Source: Sapria himalayana
Taxonomy: Eukaryota; Streptophyta; Magnoliopsida; Malpighiales; Rafflesiaceae
Length of the DNA: 64,000 bases
Assembly (NCBI GenBank): GCA_029783825.1
Contig: JAREIK010000717.1
Span: 38,202-102,201, forward strand
Direction of reading: 5' to 3'
The translations under genes were made by a program, and so were the position numbers. Shown piece after piece: positions 32,947 to 44,500 of this stretch. The notes under the pieces were generated by a model. That model saw only the letters and a program-made list of their open reading frames with translations, was not told the origin of the DNA and ran no database searches. Position 1 is the first letter of the stretch. The number at the start of each line of letters is the position of its first letter.

Positions 32947-33461
32947 TGTTGGGTAATTGCACTTCCATGGTAGTGAGATTAAAAACAAAAACAACAGAAA
33001 ACGTAGAGAAACAAGCAATATAATCCCAATTCAGCAAGCATCTACGACAGAATCAAAAATGAGAAAATCAACACCAAAAATAAAATGGTTCGCTAGTCGC
33101 TCAGCACGACTAGCTACATCCACTAGAAAATGCTTATGCGTTACAGATTAAAATCAAAACGGAAATGTCTTACAGTATGCAGCACACAGCAGTCGTGAAA
33201 ATTCGCACAGAGAGAAGAGAGGGACGATGAACAGTTCCACGGGTCAAAAGCAGCCACTCAAAAAATAAAATTACAAATCAATTTATATTAAAAAAGAACA
33301 TCCGGTTCATTTAACCGTAGCGGGACCTCCGTTATTGTGCTACTACTGCATCCCCAGGCTTTTAATATTTCCTTTCCTGCACTTACATGAAAATATTAAA
33401 ACAGAAAAACATTTTGTTATACAAATAGATTATTAAATAAAAACAAATTATATATACATCA
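32947..33461 (-). repeat. Copia 3' LTR
   Basis: 515 bp, TG...CA. It aligns to the other LTR throughout but lacks about 60 bases present there at 37,985-38,050, besides substitutions. A purine-leaning stretch (AAGGTAAAGAT on the minus strand) adjoins its inner edge and may be the polypurine tract. Confidence 0.9.
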
Positions 33462-33529
33462 ATCTTTACCTTAATTTGTTTTGCATACAGATAGAGAGAC
33501 ACTCTCTGTAAATAGTTAGTCCAAAAAAA

Positions 33530-36500
33530 CTACATCTGATTTGATATGTTCAGTAAGGCAAGACAATGTCTTAGCTTATTCAGAGTAACAGGTTTGGTAA
33601 ACATGTCATCTGGATTATCAGAAGTTGCAATCTTCTTTACTTGTACCCTCTTCTCAGATCGAAGGAAATGATATCACACATCAATGTGTTTTGTCCTCTC
33701 ATGGTGCACTTGGTCTTTTGCTAAACAAATAGCACTAAGGTTGTCACAGAAAACTATTGCAACTTCTTCATAAAGACCAAGGTCCGTGAGAAAACCTTTC
33801 AGCCATATCCCTTCCTTCGCAGCTTCAGTCAGAACCATATACTCTGCTTCAGTAGTAGATAAAGTAACAAAAGATTGTAGTATGGCTTTCCAGCTAACCA
33901 CAGAACGACATACAGTGAAGACATAACGAGTCATAGACCGTCTACTATCAACATCTCCTGCATAGTCAGAATCAGAATATGCTGCCAGCAAGAGTTCAGA
34001 TTCATTATCAAATATCAGACCAACATCAGAAGTCCTCTTGAGGTACCTAAGTATCCTCTTAACAGCTTTCCAGTGCTCTTGACCAGGGTTTATCATAAAC
34101 CTACTCACTGCACTTACTGCATGAGCAATATCAGGTTGGGTGCACACCATAAGAAACATGAGGCACCCGACAGCACTAGAATAAGGAACCTTAGACATTT
34201 GTTCCTTGTCAGATTCAGATTGAGGACAACATTCTAATGTCATATGGAAGTTAGAAGCAAATGGTGTGGACAGAGGCTTACAAGAAGCCATTCCAAATCT
34301 AGATAGAAGTTTCTGAATATATTTATTTCTGTGAAAGAAACAATTTTCTTTTAATTCTATCTCTGAATATTTTTATACCTAAAATTTGCTTTGCTCCTCA
34401 AAGATATTACATATAAAATTTAGAACTGATGAGATCTTTCAGTTCCTGAATATCAGATTTATTTCTGGCAACAATAAGCATATTATCTACATATAATAGC
34501 AAGTAGATATATGACTAATCCTTGTGCCTTTTGAAATAAACACAGTAATCATGGTCACACCTACTATATTCATGACTAGTCATGAAATAGTCAAATCTCT
34601 TGTACCACTGACGGGGAGACTGCTTAAGTCCATAAAGGGACTTCAGAAGCTTGCACACATGGGTTTCCTTGCCTGATACCTCAATACCCTCAGGCTGGCT
34701 CATGGAGATCTCTTCATCGAGATCTCCATGAAGAAAAGCAGTTTTGACATCTAATTGCTCAAGTTCAAGATTCTGATGTGCTACTAATGCTAGAAGCACT
34801 CTTATTGAGGTATGTCTAACTACAGGAGAGAATATCTCATTGTAGTCAACACCCTCTTTCTAACTGAAACCTCTTGCAACTAGACATGCCTTAAACTTTA
34901 AACCACCAGCAATTGAGGCATCTTTTTTCTTCTTGAAAACCCATTTGTAAGACACTATTTTTCTTCCCTTTGGTTTAGCTACAATGATCCAGGTACCATT
35001 CTTATGAAGAGATTCAATTTCTTCATTCATGGCAACCAACCATGACTCAGACTCATGACAATTAACAGCATTCCTGAAGGAGGATGGTTCAGGAATGTCA
35101 ATTTCTTTGGCAACTTGTAGGGAAAATCCTACAAACTCATCAAAGTCGAATCTCAAAGGAGGACTTATGTTTACCCTCCTTTGTCTATCCCTTGCAATGC
35201 AATAGGGAGTAGACTTTTCAGGTGCAGTTTTAGGATCAGGTTCAATAATAGATTTAGCATCATTTTCATGATTAGCTATTGTTTGTCTAGAGACAACATG
35301 CATCCTTCCTGGAGCTACAGATTCAAATTTTAGATCCACCTTAAGTTCAACTTGAAGAACATCACGTAACTGGATAGGACAAGGTACTTGTCTTAATATG
35401 ACACTTTCGTCGAAGGTAACATTCCTAGAGAGTATAACTCTTTTTTCATATGGTGACCAGATACGGAATCCTTTGACTCCAACACCATAACCAACAAATA
35501 TTCCCTTGCGTGCTCGAGGTTCAAGCTTACCATTATTTACATGATAGTAGGCAATACACCCAAACACCTTCAGATTTGAATAATCTACAGGGTTACCAGT
35601 CCACACTTCAAATGTAATTTTAAAGTTAATTCCACTATGTGGCGATCTGTTTATTAGATGGCATGCTGTATTAATAGCTTCAGCTCAAAACTCTTTGACT
35701 AAGCCTGATTGAGAGAGCATACATCTTGTTCTCTCTAGAAGAGTTTGGATTATTCTTTCAGCAATGCCATTTTGCTGAGGAGTGTCCCTAACAGTCTTGT
35801 GTCTAGCTATAGTTTTGTCCTTACAGAATTCCTCAAATTCAGACGAACAGAATTCTAGGCCATTATTTGTTCGTAACAGTTTAACCTTCTTTTGTGTTTA
35901 ATTTTTTACTAAGCTAGCCCACTGCTTAAACTTTATAAAATTCTCGGATTTATGTTTCATCATGAATACCTAGGACATCCTGGCGTAATCACCAAGTAAA
36001 CATAAATAAAATCGAGCACCCCCAAGATATGTGACTCTAGAAGGGCCCCACCAGTCAGCATGGATATAATCCAAAATACTATTTGTACAGTGTATGGCCT
36101 TACCGAACTTAGTTCTATGTTTCTTACCAAAAACACAATGATCATAGAAATTTAACTTATTGACTTTATGACCAACAAGAAGATTAAGATCAGAGAGAAT
36201 TTTCATACCTTTCTCTCCCATATGTGCGAGCCACATATGTCATAGTCTGGTAAGTTCAGCTTTGTCTTTAGATGCTGGCTATCCAGATGTGACAGCAATA
36301 GCCCCTGTCACTGTGGAACCTATCAGTGTGTATAGCATTCCAGTCTTCTGCCCTTTCAGTACAACATCATTTCCTCGGTGAACATTCAGTGTTCCCTCTC
36401 TACCACTAAATGAATATCCCTGATCGTCCAGAACACTAAGAGAAATGAGATATATTGTCATCTTAAGGACATATCTCATATTTGAAAGTGAGACAATTCG

Positions 36501-37527
36501 GCCATCCCAAGTTCTCAGTCTGACTGTGCCGATTCCAACCACCTTACATGGTTGGCCCCACCACAGCATGGCCAGCTTCCTTCTTGTCATATTTGCTGAA
36601 CCACTCCAAGTGAGTGCTTATATGGAAGGAAGCACCAGTATCCAGGATCCAAGAATCTGATCTTGCGATCGTTGTAAAGGTTACCAACACAAGGTCTTCT
36701 CCATCATCCAGATCATCAAAAGTCACAGCAGCAGGAGTTGGGGGGTTAGGTTGACCTTGCTGTTCTAGCCTTGCTCTCTTCTTCGGGCACCTAGTTTTCT
36801 AATGCCCTTTCTGTTTACAGTAGTGACAAATGTCACCCTCATTTGACCTCTTCTGAATCTTATTTCCCTTCTTCTTGAATGGAACAGGGTGTGGCCTCCT
36901 GTTCGTCACCACCAATCCAGCATGATGTTGTTCAAGTCTTTCAATCGCTACCTTCTGCCTCATCTCTCTGGAGTGTAGGGCAGCATGAACATTTTCTAGT
37001 GTAATCTCCTCCTTTCCCACAATGAGAGATTCAACAAAATTTTCATAGGAAGGAGGAAGAGAACCCAAGAGTAGAAGTGCATCATCCTCATCATCCACCT
37101 TAGCATCCACACGTTTAAGGTCCATGAGGATGATGTTCAAGTCATCTAGATGCTTCTTCAAAGAAGTTCCCTCTTGCATCCTCAGTGTGAACAGCCTTCT
37201 CTTCAACAGAAGCTTGTTCGTCAATTATTTAGTCATGTACATAGACTCAAGCTTGAGCCACAGTCCTGCAGCAGATTCCTCATCTGCTACCTCAGTAATG
37301 ATTTCATCCGATAAGCTCAACAGAATGGTGAAGTGTGCTTTCTCTTCACATCTCCAAGCCTCAGCCTCAGTTATTCCAAGAGCAGCAGCAGTGTGTGCAC
37401 CGAAGCCTTGAACCAGAGGACTCCAAATATTGATGTTTTTCAAATGAGCTCGCATTTTAATCTGCCACATACTAAACCCAATTTTGCCATTGAATTTCTC
37501 AATCGTGGTGTTTAGGGTTCCAGCCAT
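33530..37527 (-). pseudogene. Copia gag-pol polyprotein, inactivated
   Basis: One collinear polyprotein from ATG 37,527 (MAGTLNTTIEKFNGK) to TAG 33,530. Gag occupies 37,527-36,780, with an early TAG after YMTK near 37,225 and a CCHC knuckle CHYCKQKGH...C. The protease has WILDTGASFHI near 36,640. The integrase zinc-binding part (HMWLAHMGEKG, FYDHCVFGKKH) has one Cys changed to Tyr, and the core has DYIHADWWGP and TPQQNGIAER. The reverse transcriptase has WVFKKKKD, DVKTAFLHGDL, and the active site YVDN in place of YVDD near 34,475. RNase H has STTEAEYM and CDNLSAICLA, and the tail TKHIDV. Several stops and frameshifts plus the lost catalytic Asp rule out autonomous activity. Confidence 0.9.
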
Positions 37528-37604
37528 TTCAACAGAATATTGCTTGTACAGAAAAAAAAATCACAACCCCTAATTGCACAATTTCTCGAAAAATCCCAAA
37601 CCAA

Positions 37605-37616
37605 GCTCTGATACCA
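37605..37616 (-). promoter_or_regulatory. primer-binding site for initiator tRNA-Met
   Basis: On the minus strand TGGTATCAGAGC lies two bases inside the 5' LTR edge. This 12-mer is the common Copia primer site, complementary to the 3' end of initiator tRNA-Met. Confidence 0.9.
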
Positions 37617-37618
37617 AT

Positions 37619-38190
37619 TGTTGGGTAATTGCGCTTCCACGGTAGTGAGATTAAAAATAGAAACAGCAAAAAACACAGGAAAACAAGTAATATAATCCCA
37701 ATTCAGCAAGCATCCATGATAGATTCAAAAATGAGAAAATCAACACTGAAAATAACGTGGTTCACTAGTCGCTCAGTACGACTAGCTACATCCACCAGAA
37801 AATGCTTATGCGTTACAGATTGAAAACCAAAACGGAAACATCTTATAGTATGCAGCACACAGCAGTCGCAAAAATTCCCACCAAGAGAAGAGAGGGATGA
37901 TGAACAGTTCCACGGGTCAAGAGAAGAGAAGAAAATTACAAATCGTTTTATATTAAAAAAAACATCCGGTTCATTTAACCACTACGGGTCGGATCATGGA
38001 ACGGGTTAGGCTCTGCTCCAAAAAAATTTTGGCCGGCTGACAGGACAATGGGACCTCCGTTATTGTGCTACTGCTGCATCCCCGGGCTTTTAATATTTCC
38101 TTTCCTGTACTTACATGAAAAATATTAAAACAAAAAAACATTTTGTTATACAAATAGATTATTAAATAAAAACAAATTATATATACAGCA
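37619..38190 (-). repeat. Copia 5' LTR
   Basis: 572 bp, TG...CA. Contains the segment with CGGGTCGGATCATGGAACGG that is missing from the 3' LTR. As the 5' LTR it would hold the promoter; no TATA box was assigned. Confidence 0.9.
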
Positions 38191-38515
38191 AGTATGTATA
38201 TACCGAGTATATACATATGTATATACTATAGTATATACGAACATATATACTGAGTATATATTTAGAAATATACTCAGTATATATGAAGATATATACTGAA
38301 TATATACGTACAAATATACTCAGTATATACGAAGATATATACTGAATATATACGTACAAATATACTCAGTATATACGAACATAGATACTTGGTATATACG
38401 TACTTATATACTCAGTATATACGTAGATATATACTTAGTTTATACATACGTTTATACCAAGTATATATGTACGTACATACTATAGTATTATATCTACATA
38501 TATATAATACATAGC
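38191..38515. repeat. minisatellite, right of the Copia insertion
   Basis: Units of about 25 bp such as TATACTCAGTATATACGAA with ACATATATAC variants, about 12 copies. Continuous with 32,790-32,946 before the Copia insertion. Confidence 0.85.
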
Positions 38516-38559
38516 CTTAGATGACATACACACTTGTATTTTCATGCAAATACACATAC

Positions 38560-39300
38560 CATCAAAGACAATAGAAGAAAATAATATAGGACTTAAAAAA
38601 CACGCATATAGGTCTCTCAGGCATGGTCAGCATTTCTAGTTCTTTTTCTTCTGGTACTCCACGCAAATAGAGAACATTGTTACACCTGCACATGGAGCAT
38701 AACATACTACATTTACAAACTAATTACCGATAACAAGTAGTCACAAATCCAAACTGCGACGATGCATATCTGCACAAAATAAAAGTATCCAGACAAACCT
38801 GCATTTGCGTGGAATTAATTTTTTTGGTTCATCTCACAGCTTCAGAAGCTAATGTTTTGTTCCCCATACCATGGAGGACAAGCCAAGGGTTTTAGATACC
38901 TATAATAGGCTAAAACTCTACCCAAAAAATTCGGAGACACAAACATATTCATAGATATATAAAAATAGCTATTATAGACATGAACAAACACAAATTTTGA
39001 TAGTTATATAGCTTCAACAAAAATCTAAAAGATGTCCATCAATGATGTTTAGAGAGAAAGAGAGTGCAAAAATAAAATGTTTTAGGAATAATGAAGATAA
39101 CAGAAGCTAAGCCTCCTTTCGATCAAGCTGGAATCGGTAAATATGGGACCCATGGATTGGAAGGACTATGGCAATGTCTGAATGCTTTGAATCAAAATTT
39201 TTTCATTTGTCTCACATAATGTGGCATGCAAAGATTCATTATTAGATTAATTGGCAAAGCAAAGAACAAAGCTAGAATAAAAAAATTAAAACTTGCAAAA
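38560..39300 (-). mobile_element. CACTA body, inverted copy
   Basis: 38,560-38,750 matches 18,356-18,530 inverted, and 38,850-39,300 matches 12,700-13,200 inverted. Here the two blocks are adjacent, which shows that 13.2-18.36 kb in the forward copy is inserted or captured DNA. Confidence 0.75.
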
Positions 39301-39399
39301 AAATCTCATCATGTTTTGCTACATATAGATAAAAATTAATAATAGTTCAGAAATAATTCTCATACGAAATCATCCTCATAATTAGTAGGAAATTTCTGC

Positions 39400-41351
39400 T
39401 AGTCTCTCCTGCTAGGTTTCGCAGATGGATCTCGAAATGCTATCTATCGATTCAAGGACACTAACTATGACTCTATATAGGATATTTATTGTTGCATTAC
39501 ATTCTTAATTTCTTTTATCTCATCATTCATTTCTTTAATTTCTTATATTTCTTCTATCAAATAAGTAATTTGCTTCTCCTCTTCTTCTTTCATTTCTTGC
39601 ATTTCATCCTTCAAATTAAAATACTGCTCATCCATCTGTTCTTTAATTTTATATATTTTTTGTTCAAATGAGTTATCTGCTCATTCTTCTTTTTTATTTC
39701 GGTCTCCATAACTATAATACATTGATTTGTTTCCATTTCTTGTTGTTCAACCACCTCATCCACCATTGCTGAGATAGATGAATTAGAAGTATGACTGCTA
39801 CAACAAAATGCCACTCCCTTCGAGCCGATGTCATACACTCACTGCTTCTTACGACCTCCTATGGTCTCCAAATAAATATGATCATAGTCAATTGGTTGAA
39901 GATCCATGTAACCCTCAACTTGTTGATGAGAAGTTGTCACACGTTCCTCCATTAGTTCTTGAGATAAAATAAAAAAAAACTATTCTAGATATACATAAAA
40001 TAAAATAAATATTTTGCATTCCAAATAATTTTAAAAATTTACTATAGTATTATAAAATTTTATTAATATAACAAATTCTTATAGTAATCATCTAAGACTT
40101 ATTGTCAACAAACTGACCATCCACTTTATTCACATGCATCTTCCTGACAATCTCATAAAAATTGGGATATCGACCCAATTCTCCAGCTAGAATATGTTTT
40201 TATTATGTCATAAAAAAACAAATGATCAAAAAATTTAACAAAATTAATAAAACCATGCAAAGATATGATTTATTGGACTATTAGGAAAACCACTAAATAT
40301 ATAAATATTTAAAATTTTAAAATTGTACCAAATATTGAGCATGCTCAATACTCGACTTTGACCCTCCTATGTGTCGATAGATTCTTGTACCTAGTCCAAC
40401 TACCTCATTTCGTCAATTTTTGCTAGCAATATCTGATTTTTTCTTCACATATGGCTCATCCCAATACTTAAGCCACTCGGGTCAGTCGTCTTCAAATATA
40501 AAAACATGAATTCTTTCATATTCTTCAATTTATGGATAAAATCAGAATACCAATGAGAAGTTTTGATCTCCAAAATGACTTTATCTTTTCATCTAATTTG
40601 GGTGCCCATGTGCACTAATTCTATATATAGAAAAATCACAAAAAAATTATATTAACAATAAGAACATAATTATTTACTACTTGAATAATAACCAACATAA
40701 TAGTTAAGTAATTAGATAAATATTTTTCAAAACTTTTGTTTTGTTATATTTACCTGAAAGTCATTAAAATAAGACAGTTTAGTCGATTCAGAAACTTTCT
40801 TCCAGGAGAATGCTTTAGAATCAGCTATTTTCTTGAAAGACATTGTAATTATAGTCAAACACTTGTGAGATGAATTAAATATGTACAAATAAATAAATAA
40901 CATTGAAAATAAGCAAATCATAACAATATAAAAAAACCACTGACAGTAACATCAAATTTTTTTTAAGTCATATTTACATATTTCTTTTACCTCCCATCCA
41001 CAATCTCAATTACTAAATTTGCATTGACTGAAGAGGAAGGCACAACATTTGATGATGTCGTTGGTTTAGTAAATGTGGGAACTATTAGTGTAAAATGTGG
41101 TGTAGAAGATAGAGATGTTCAAAAGTGTGTGAAGGAAGCATAATGGTTGGTGGGCTTATATCTGATAATGGTGATAATAGAGGTCTCAATGATGGTGATA
41201 GAAATGAAGATGGTGATTGTTATGTTGAAGTCTGGACATGGTGGGTATGAGATGGTACTGATTTTGCAACATGATGTAACATACTAGATGAATTTGGTTC
41301 ATTTCTCCGTCCATGTCCACCTACACCATGGCCACGTCCTTTAGGAACCAT
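39400..41351 (-). pseudogene. Ptta/TNPA-like CACTA protein, inverted copy
   Basis: Starts at ATG 41,351 with MVPKGRGHGVGGHGRR, a basic Gly-rich N-terminus, then a Ser/Pro-rich stretch. After an intron-like gap comes MSFKKIADSKAFSWKKVSES (40,850-40,780), where the family has a .SW..V....R segment. Then SGLSIGMSHM and ENWVDIPIFMRLSGRCM follow, and LMEERVTTSHQ. The C-terminal part (39,838-39,611) reads MYDIGSKGVAFCCSS and a coiled coil. It follows the TNP2 relic on the same strand, the usual order of the two genes in En/Spm-type elements. The protein of this class binds subterminal repeats. Stops and frameshifts are present. Confidence 0.6.
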
Positions 41352-41509
41352 CTACTGTACAAAATAAAACATAGAACAAATAATAGAGATATGATGAACA
41401 AGCATGTATTTTCGAATAAAACTCACAGATAGATTTCAACAAAATATAGAAAGTCTTTGATAGTTTAATATTATTTTAAAATTATAAAAATTTAATTATC
41501 AGCATCACT

Positions 41510-43520
41510 ATCATCCGTCAATGGATATTCTCATATTTAATCTGATTCCGATAGAAGTTCGAACTCATCTTCAAATAAAAATTCATCATCTTCAATTTCT
41601 ATTAGGACACCATTTGAGTCACGAATTTTTTGGATCTTCATTTACATGCATAGGCTCAATATTATTTATGCCATCTTCTTGGAATGCCAGTGCAATATCT
41701 AAGTTTGCACTTCTTTGTTGAGATGTTGGTACTTCAAAATATGATAGAGCTTTGATTTTGCAAATCTCTCATCAATCACTCTTATCATGATATAAACTCA
41801 GATATGTATAATAATATACTTGAGCTTCTTGAACTGCCATAATAAATAGCTCATATTGATTTTGTCTGCATTTATGGTTAACAGCCACTAGCTTATAATC
41901 TGAATGAATATTTGTGCCCACATTTCATGTAGGATCAAACCATACACACTTTAATAATGCAATCCTATTATTTTTGAGTCTAGGAAACTTCAACTCAAAA
42001 ACATCTTTGAGTTGGCCATAATAATCAATCTCATGTGCACTATAACATGAGTCTTTAATACATATACCACTATTCATTATTATTTTAGAAGAATCATGCT
42101 CACTTGTATGAAATTAATATCCATTAACAAAATGCCCAGGATAGGTTGTCACATATCTACTTGGGCCTTTACTTAGATTCTAAATAAAAATATTTGAATC
42201 TCCATTTAAAGGATCAATTATATGTGACATAAAGTAAAAAAAGATATTAACAAATAGAAGATACTAATAAATTAAATAATTCAAAAATTTAAAATTTAAT
42301 AATTCTCACATATTTTTTGAACCAATTCACAAATTCAGTTTCTAGCATATAATTAACATCATTGTTGGAAATTACTGGTTGTCTATATTTTAACTGCTCA
42401 ACATAAATACTATACAAATATAAAAAGACAGAGAATATGTATATCAATTTTAAATAATTCCTATTAAAGATAAAATTAAATTATGATTAAACCTGCAACT
42501 ATTTTATGTAAACATACTCAATATATGATGCAACCTCCTCACAATTAAGTAAAACATAACTCCATGTTGCTTTTACTCTGCATCTATCATGCATCTTTTG
42601 ATTTCTCTTCCAAATGCTTTTCCAGGGTTCTTGAAGGTAGATAGTTTGTCCACATAATCATTTTCTGTAGCATTTGATGCATATAGTCTTTATAATCATG
42701 AATTTAATGGAAAATAATACATCTTCTTAAAAGCAACTTTCAATTTTTGTCGCGTATCTACAACACGAGGTACCTTCTTAAAACAAAGATGATCACAAAA
42801 CTTACAGCTAATTAAATCACTATCACCACCCCAATATAACGTACATTCATTGAAACAACAATCAATTTTTTTCACTCGTAGAACCATTCCTCATAGTAAC
42901 TTCTTAGTGTTGTAAAAGTTGTTAGTGATCAAATTATTATCCGGAATAATCTCCTTAATCAGTTCTGTCTCCTAATCAAATAATTTCTCAGATAAATGAT
43001 TTTTTGACTTAATGCTCATAAGTCGAGCCAAAAGTGACAATTATGAATGTGTTTTAAAACTAAGCCACAACTCTTTATTTGTAGCTTTAAGCATTTCATA
43101 AAATTTATGAGCTTCGGGATTAGGTGGGTCTTCCACATTATTCATTTTAAAGTAGTACCAGCAGCTTCCGTGATCATTCTATGGTATGTGTTTGATGATT
43201 CTTCACCACAAGCAAATGATTCAGTATCCTCATTTTGGTTAATGTTCAGAGACATTGTACGTTCCCCATGATAAATCCATAATTTGACACAAAGCCATAT
43301 TTAGCCAAATGGTATCTTATAGTGTTTGCATCATGAAAATGGATATACTGACACTTGTGATGATTACATGGACACTTAATTTTTTTCTCCATCCATTCAT
43401 CTCGATTGACTACATATAAAATTGATGAAAGTTTCAAGCCCACTCAAAAAATCTTTATTCAAAATTCCATTCATAAACCTTTTGTACATCCACTGACTAT
43501 TTGAACTAAATTTCCCCTAT
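41510..43520 (-). pseudogene. CACTA TNP2 transposase, internally deleted
   Basis: Minus strand. The N-terminus has SQWMYKRFMNGILNKDFLSG, then after a frameshift KCPCNHHKC and YHLAKYGFVSNYGF: the Transpos_assoc domain with its CPC/CxH pattern. Next is KIDCCFNECTLYWGGDSDLISCKFC (42,870-42,790), the beginning of the Transposase_21 domain, running to MYYFPLN. The catalytic middle is absent. The frame resumes near 42,650 with NPGKAFGREIKRCM, as in the DUF4218 region, then GPSRYVTTYPGHFVNGY and YYGQLKDVFELKFP, LLKCVWFDPT and QVYYYTYLS, the DUF4216 region. An acidic C-terminus ends near 41,510. With the core missing and many stops it is inactive, but it identifies the family as En/Spm CACTA. Confidence 0.75.
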
Positions 43521-43799
43521 TTTATTTACATAAAATAATGCTTAATCATTATTTTGATTTAATCATTCTATTACTTCAAAATAAACTAATAATTAAATAA
43601 AATTACTTACAGGTGAATATTTATAATTTAAATATCATGAATATCGCGACAATGTGTTTGTAGATTCTACATGAATAAATAAAGTAATTTTTAGTACAAT
43701 AAAGATTAATAGATATCATGGTAATACTAGATAAACGGAGCAAAATACGAAAATACACAAGAAAGGAAAACAAGAAAGAAAGATATTTAAAGTTTGATG
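43521..43799. other. AT-rich stretch beyond TNP2
   Basis: This is where the 5' end of the inverted CACTA copy should lie. I did not find a CACTA terminus here. Nothing else recognised. Confidence 0.35.
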
Positions 43800-43804
43800 G
43801 GGGA

Positions 43805-43839
<35 letters not shown>

Positions 43840-44285
43840 GGGGCCGTGGTGGAAGAGAGAGGGATAGAGAAATGGATAGATGGGGAGAGAGAGAGAGAGA
43901 GAGAGAGAAAGCAAGAGAGAGAGAGAGAGAGAGAAAGGGGAGAGGGAGAGGAAGAGAGAGAAAGGGAGAGATAGGGGGAGAGAGAGTGAGAGAGGAAGAG
44001 AGAGAAAGGGAGAGATAGGGGGAGAGAGAGTGAGAGAGGAAGAGAGAGAGAGAGAGGCAGAGAAAATGAGAGAAGGTGGGAGAGAGAGATAGAGAGAGAT
44101 AAAGGGGAGAGGGGGAGAGAAATGGTGAAAGGGAGAGAGAGGGAGAGAAAGAGAGAGAGAGAACAAGCAAGAAAGGAGAGCGAGAGAGAAAATAACAAGA
44201 GAGAGTGTGTGTGTGTGTGTGACACAGAAAGAAAAAGAGGAAGAGGGTGACACAGAAAGAATTAGAGGGAGAGAGAAACACACAG
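43800..44285. repeat. (GA)n microsatellite, about 490 bp
   Basis: GAGAGA with interspersed GGGA and GAAA, and a (TG)n run at 44,206-44,220. Open frames rich in Ser/Leu on the minus strand or Arg/Glu on the plus strand are artefacts. Confidence 0.95.
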
Positions 44286-44500
44286 AGAATGCAGTGTTAG
44301 AATGAGGAATTTCATAAAAGAAAAAAAAATTCTTTTGATATACCTATCAAATATTACATCTTTTGTCATACATAAGTTCATATATGAGCCTAAGGCCCAA
44401 GGGCTGAGATTATGAAAGGGTATGACCCTTATATACCATATATGAGCCTGACCAACAGACACTCTCATGCTATGTGCTTACATATTGTTGATATTATATA
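44286..44500. other. short unique stretch
   Basis: Contains GGCCCAAGGGCTGAGATTATGAAAGGG-like sequence of normal complexity between two repeat arrays. Not recognised. Confidence 0.3.

Larger units (their letters stand above)
32947..38190 (-). mobile_element. complete Ty1/Copia LTR retrotransposon
   Basis: Two LTRs beginning TGTTGGGTAATTGC and ending in CA bound a 5.24 kb element. The 5-bp target duplication AGTAT is present at 32,942-32,946 and 38,191-38,195. The coding strand is minus, so the right LTR is the 5' LTR. Internal order is gag, protease, integrase, reverse transcriptase, RNase H, which is the Copia order. Motifs such as YMTK.LTNK.LLK and LRMQEG suggest a Tork/Tnt1-like lineage. 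The element inserted into a minisatellite inside a CACTA copy. Confidence 0.95.

Noticed and set aside
43621..44283. Ser/Leu/Pro-rich frames and Arg/Glu-rich frames over 160 codons
   Set aside because: Both strands of a GA microsatellite; no other protein-like sequence.
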